Positions 32,007 to 32,733 of a DNA stretch of 32,733 nt are shown here, piece after piece. The notes below the pieces were generated by a model, which worked only from the letters and a program-made list of their open reading frames with translations, ran no database searches and was not told the origin of the DNA. Source of the stretch: Pseudomonadales bacterium (GTDB taxonomy: Bacteria > Pseudomonadota > Gammaproteobacteria > Pseudomonadales > Azotimanducaceae); the NCBI GenBank assembly GCA_016779585.1, contig JADHNI010000041.1:1-32733 (forward strand), read 5' to 3'. Within the stretch, counting starts at the first letter, position 1. Every line of letters starts with the position of its first letter. The position numbers and the translations under genes were made by a program.

Positions 32007-32733
32007 ATGAACAACCTCTTCGACGAACTGACTTTCAAGCACGGCCCCTCAGTAAAAAATCGCTTTATGCTGGCGCCCCTGACGAACCAACAAAGCCACG
32101 ACGACGGCACCTTGTCAGATGACGAATTCACGTGGCTCACCATGCGAGCGAAAGGTGGGTTCGGCCTGACCATGACCTGCGCGGCCCACGTGCAGAAAGA
32201 AGGGCAGGGTTTTGCGGGCCAGCTGGCTGCTTTTGACGACAAACACCTCGACGGACTGAAGCGACTGGCGGATGAAATCAGGAAACATGGCAGCGTCTCG
32301 AGCTGCCAGCTCTATCACGGTGGATACCGCTGCCCGTCCGACGTGACTGGCCTGCAACCGGCGGGGCCCTCTGATGATGAAGAGTCAGGGTCACGCGGTC
32401 TGAGCCATGCTGAAGTAAAAGATGTCATTAACAACTTCATTGAAGCTGCAGTTCGCTGTGAGAAGGCGGGTTTCGATGGTGTCGAACTGCACGGTGCACA
32501 CAGCTACCTGATCTGCCAGTTCCTGAGCCCGGATTACAACCAGCGTGATGATGAATACGGTGGGAATGCCGAGAATCGTGCGCGTCTGCTGAAGGAAATC
32601 ATCGCCGGTATCCGTGAGCGATGCAGTGACAATTTCCAGGTCGGCGTTCGTCTGTCACCGGAGCGTATGGGTGTCTACATGCAGGATATGGTTGAACTCG
32701 CGCGTGACCTGATGGCCGAGGGCCAGATTGATT
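32007..32733 (+). CDS. Old Yellow Enzyme family NADH:flavin oxidoreductase, partial (5' end)
   Basis: The frame starts with MNNLFDELTFKHGPSVKNRFMLAPLTNQ, the start of OYE-type TIM-barrel flavoenzymes (NRFMLAPLT before the FMN contact). It continues open to the right edge (about 242 residues visible). Further family marks are CQLYHGGYRC and the conserved HGAHSYLICQFLSPDYNQRDDEYGG near residues 167-191. These enzymes reduce activated C=C bonds of enones or related compounds using an FMN cofactor. It has GGGAG four bases before the ATG and an inverted repeat just upstream. It is divergent from copA, with no obvious functional link to copper. The C-terminus is outside the window. Confidence 0.88.
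   Translation, partial: MNNLFDELTFKHGPSVKNRFMLAPLTNQQSHDDGTLSDDEFTWLTMRAKGGFGLTMTCAAHVQKEGQGFAGQLAAFDDKHLDGLKRLADEIRKHGSVSSCQLYHGGYRCPSDVTGLQPAGPSDDEESGSRGLSHAEVKDVINNFIEAAVRCEKAGFDGVELHGAHSYLICQFLSPDYNQRDDEYGGNAENRARLLKEIIAGIRERCSDNFQVGVRLSPERMGVYMQDMVELARDLMAEGQID

Overview
The window looks like a chromosomal stretch from a Gram-negative bacterium, most likely a heterotrophic gammaproteobacterium. That is an inference from the outer-membrane proteins (a TonB receptor, an LpxR-type barrel, CopB), a Tat-exported CopA, a signal-peptide catalase-peroxidase and the general style of the genes. I see no rRNA, tRNA, CRISPR array, insertion sequence or phage gene. Genes are packed tightly on both strands, and no gene-free stretch exceeds about 150 bases.

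Region 1 (1-7.5 kb). A damaged GMC oxidoreductase gene runs without a break into part of an SDR dehydrogenase gene. It is divergent from a TetR regulator, with two matching palindromes between them. A minus-strand unit follows: a TonB-dependent receptor with an in-frame amber codon, a GFA-fold zinc protein and a cytochrome P450. Facing it is a Rieske oxygenase that overlaps a second TetR gene; the divergent spacer (5553-5694) is full of symmetric repeats.

Region 2 (7.5-17.2 kb). This is an oxidative catabolic cluster: an EthD-like small protein, an iron-type alcohol dehydrogenase, a single-domain VOC/extradiol-dioxygenase-like protein, a YchJ-like protein, a second P450, a secreted two-repeat protein coupled to a secreted metallo-beta-lactamase-fold hydrolase, an APH-fold kinase, a Baeyer-Villiger-type monooxygenase and a salicylate-hydroxylase-like flavoprotein. 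No ferredoxin or reductase for the P450s or the Rieske enzyme is present.

Region 3 (17.2-19.8 kb). An LpxR-like barrel pseudogene has lost its start codon and carries an amber codon. An intact membrane-anchored endonuclease/exonuclease/phosphatase-fold protein follows, then the remnant of a VapBC toxin-antitoxin pair.

Region 4 (19.8-27.2 kb). A five-gene minus-strand operon encodes acyl-CoA ligase, a seven-haem cytochrome c with TPR repeats, an SDR, a zinc-type alcohol dehydrogenase and an isocitrate lyase/PEP mutase family enzyme. It is divergent from an MFS transporter. A two-way terminator closes the MFS gene against katG.

Region 5 (27.2-32.7 kb). This is an oxidative-stress and copper block: an exported catalase-peroxidase behind a perfect FNR/Anr-type box, then CopB and CopA in an overlapping pair. 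An Old Yellow Enzyme family gene runs off the right edge.

Taken together, the window reads as an accessory catabolic region for a hydrophobic or cyclic substrate (ring or side-chain oxygenation, alcohol oxidation, Baeyer-Villiger insertion, CoA activation). The substrate cannot be named from sequence alone. Five loci are broken (GMC/SDR, TonB receptor, LpxR, VapB, VapC), so the region appears to be under turnover, or the assembly carries errors at these points.
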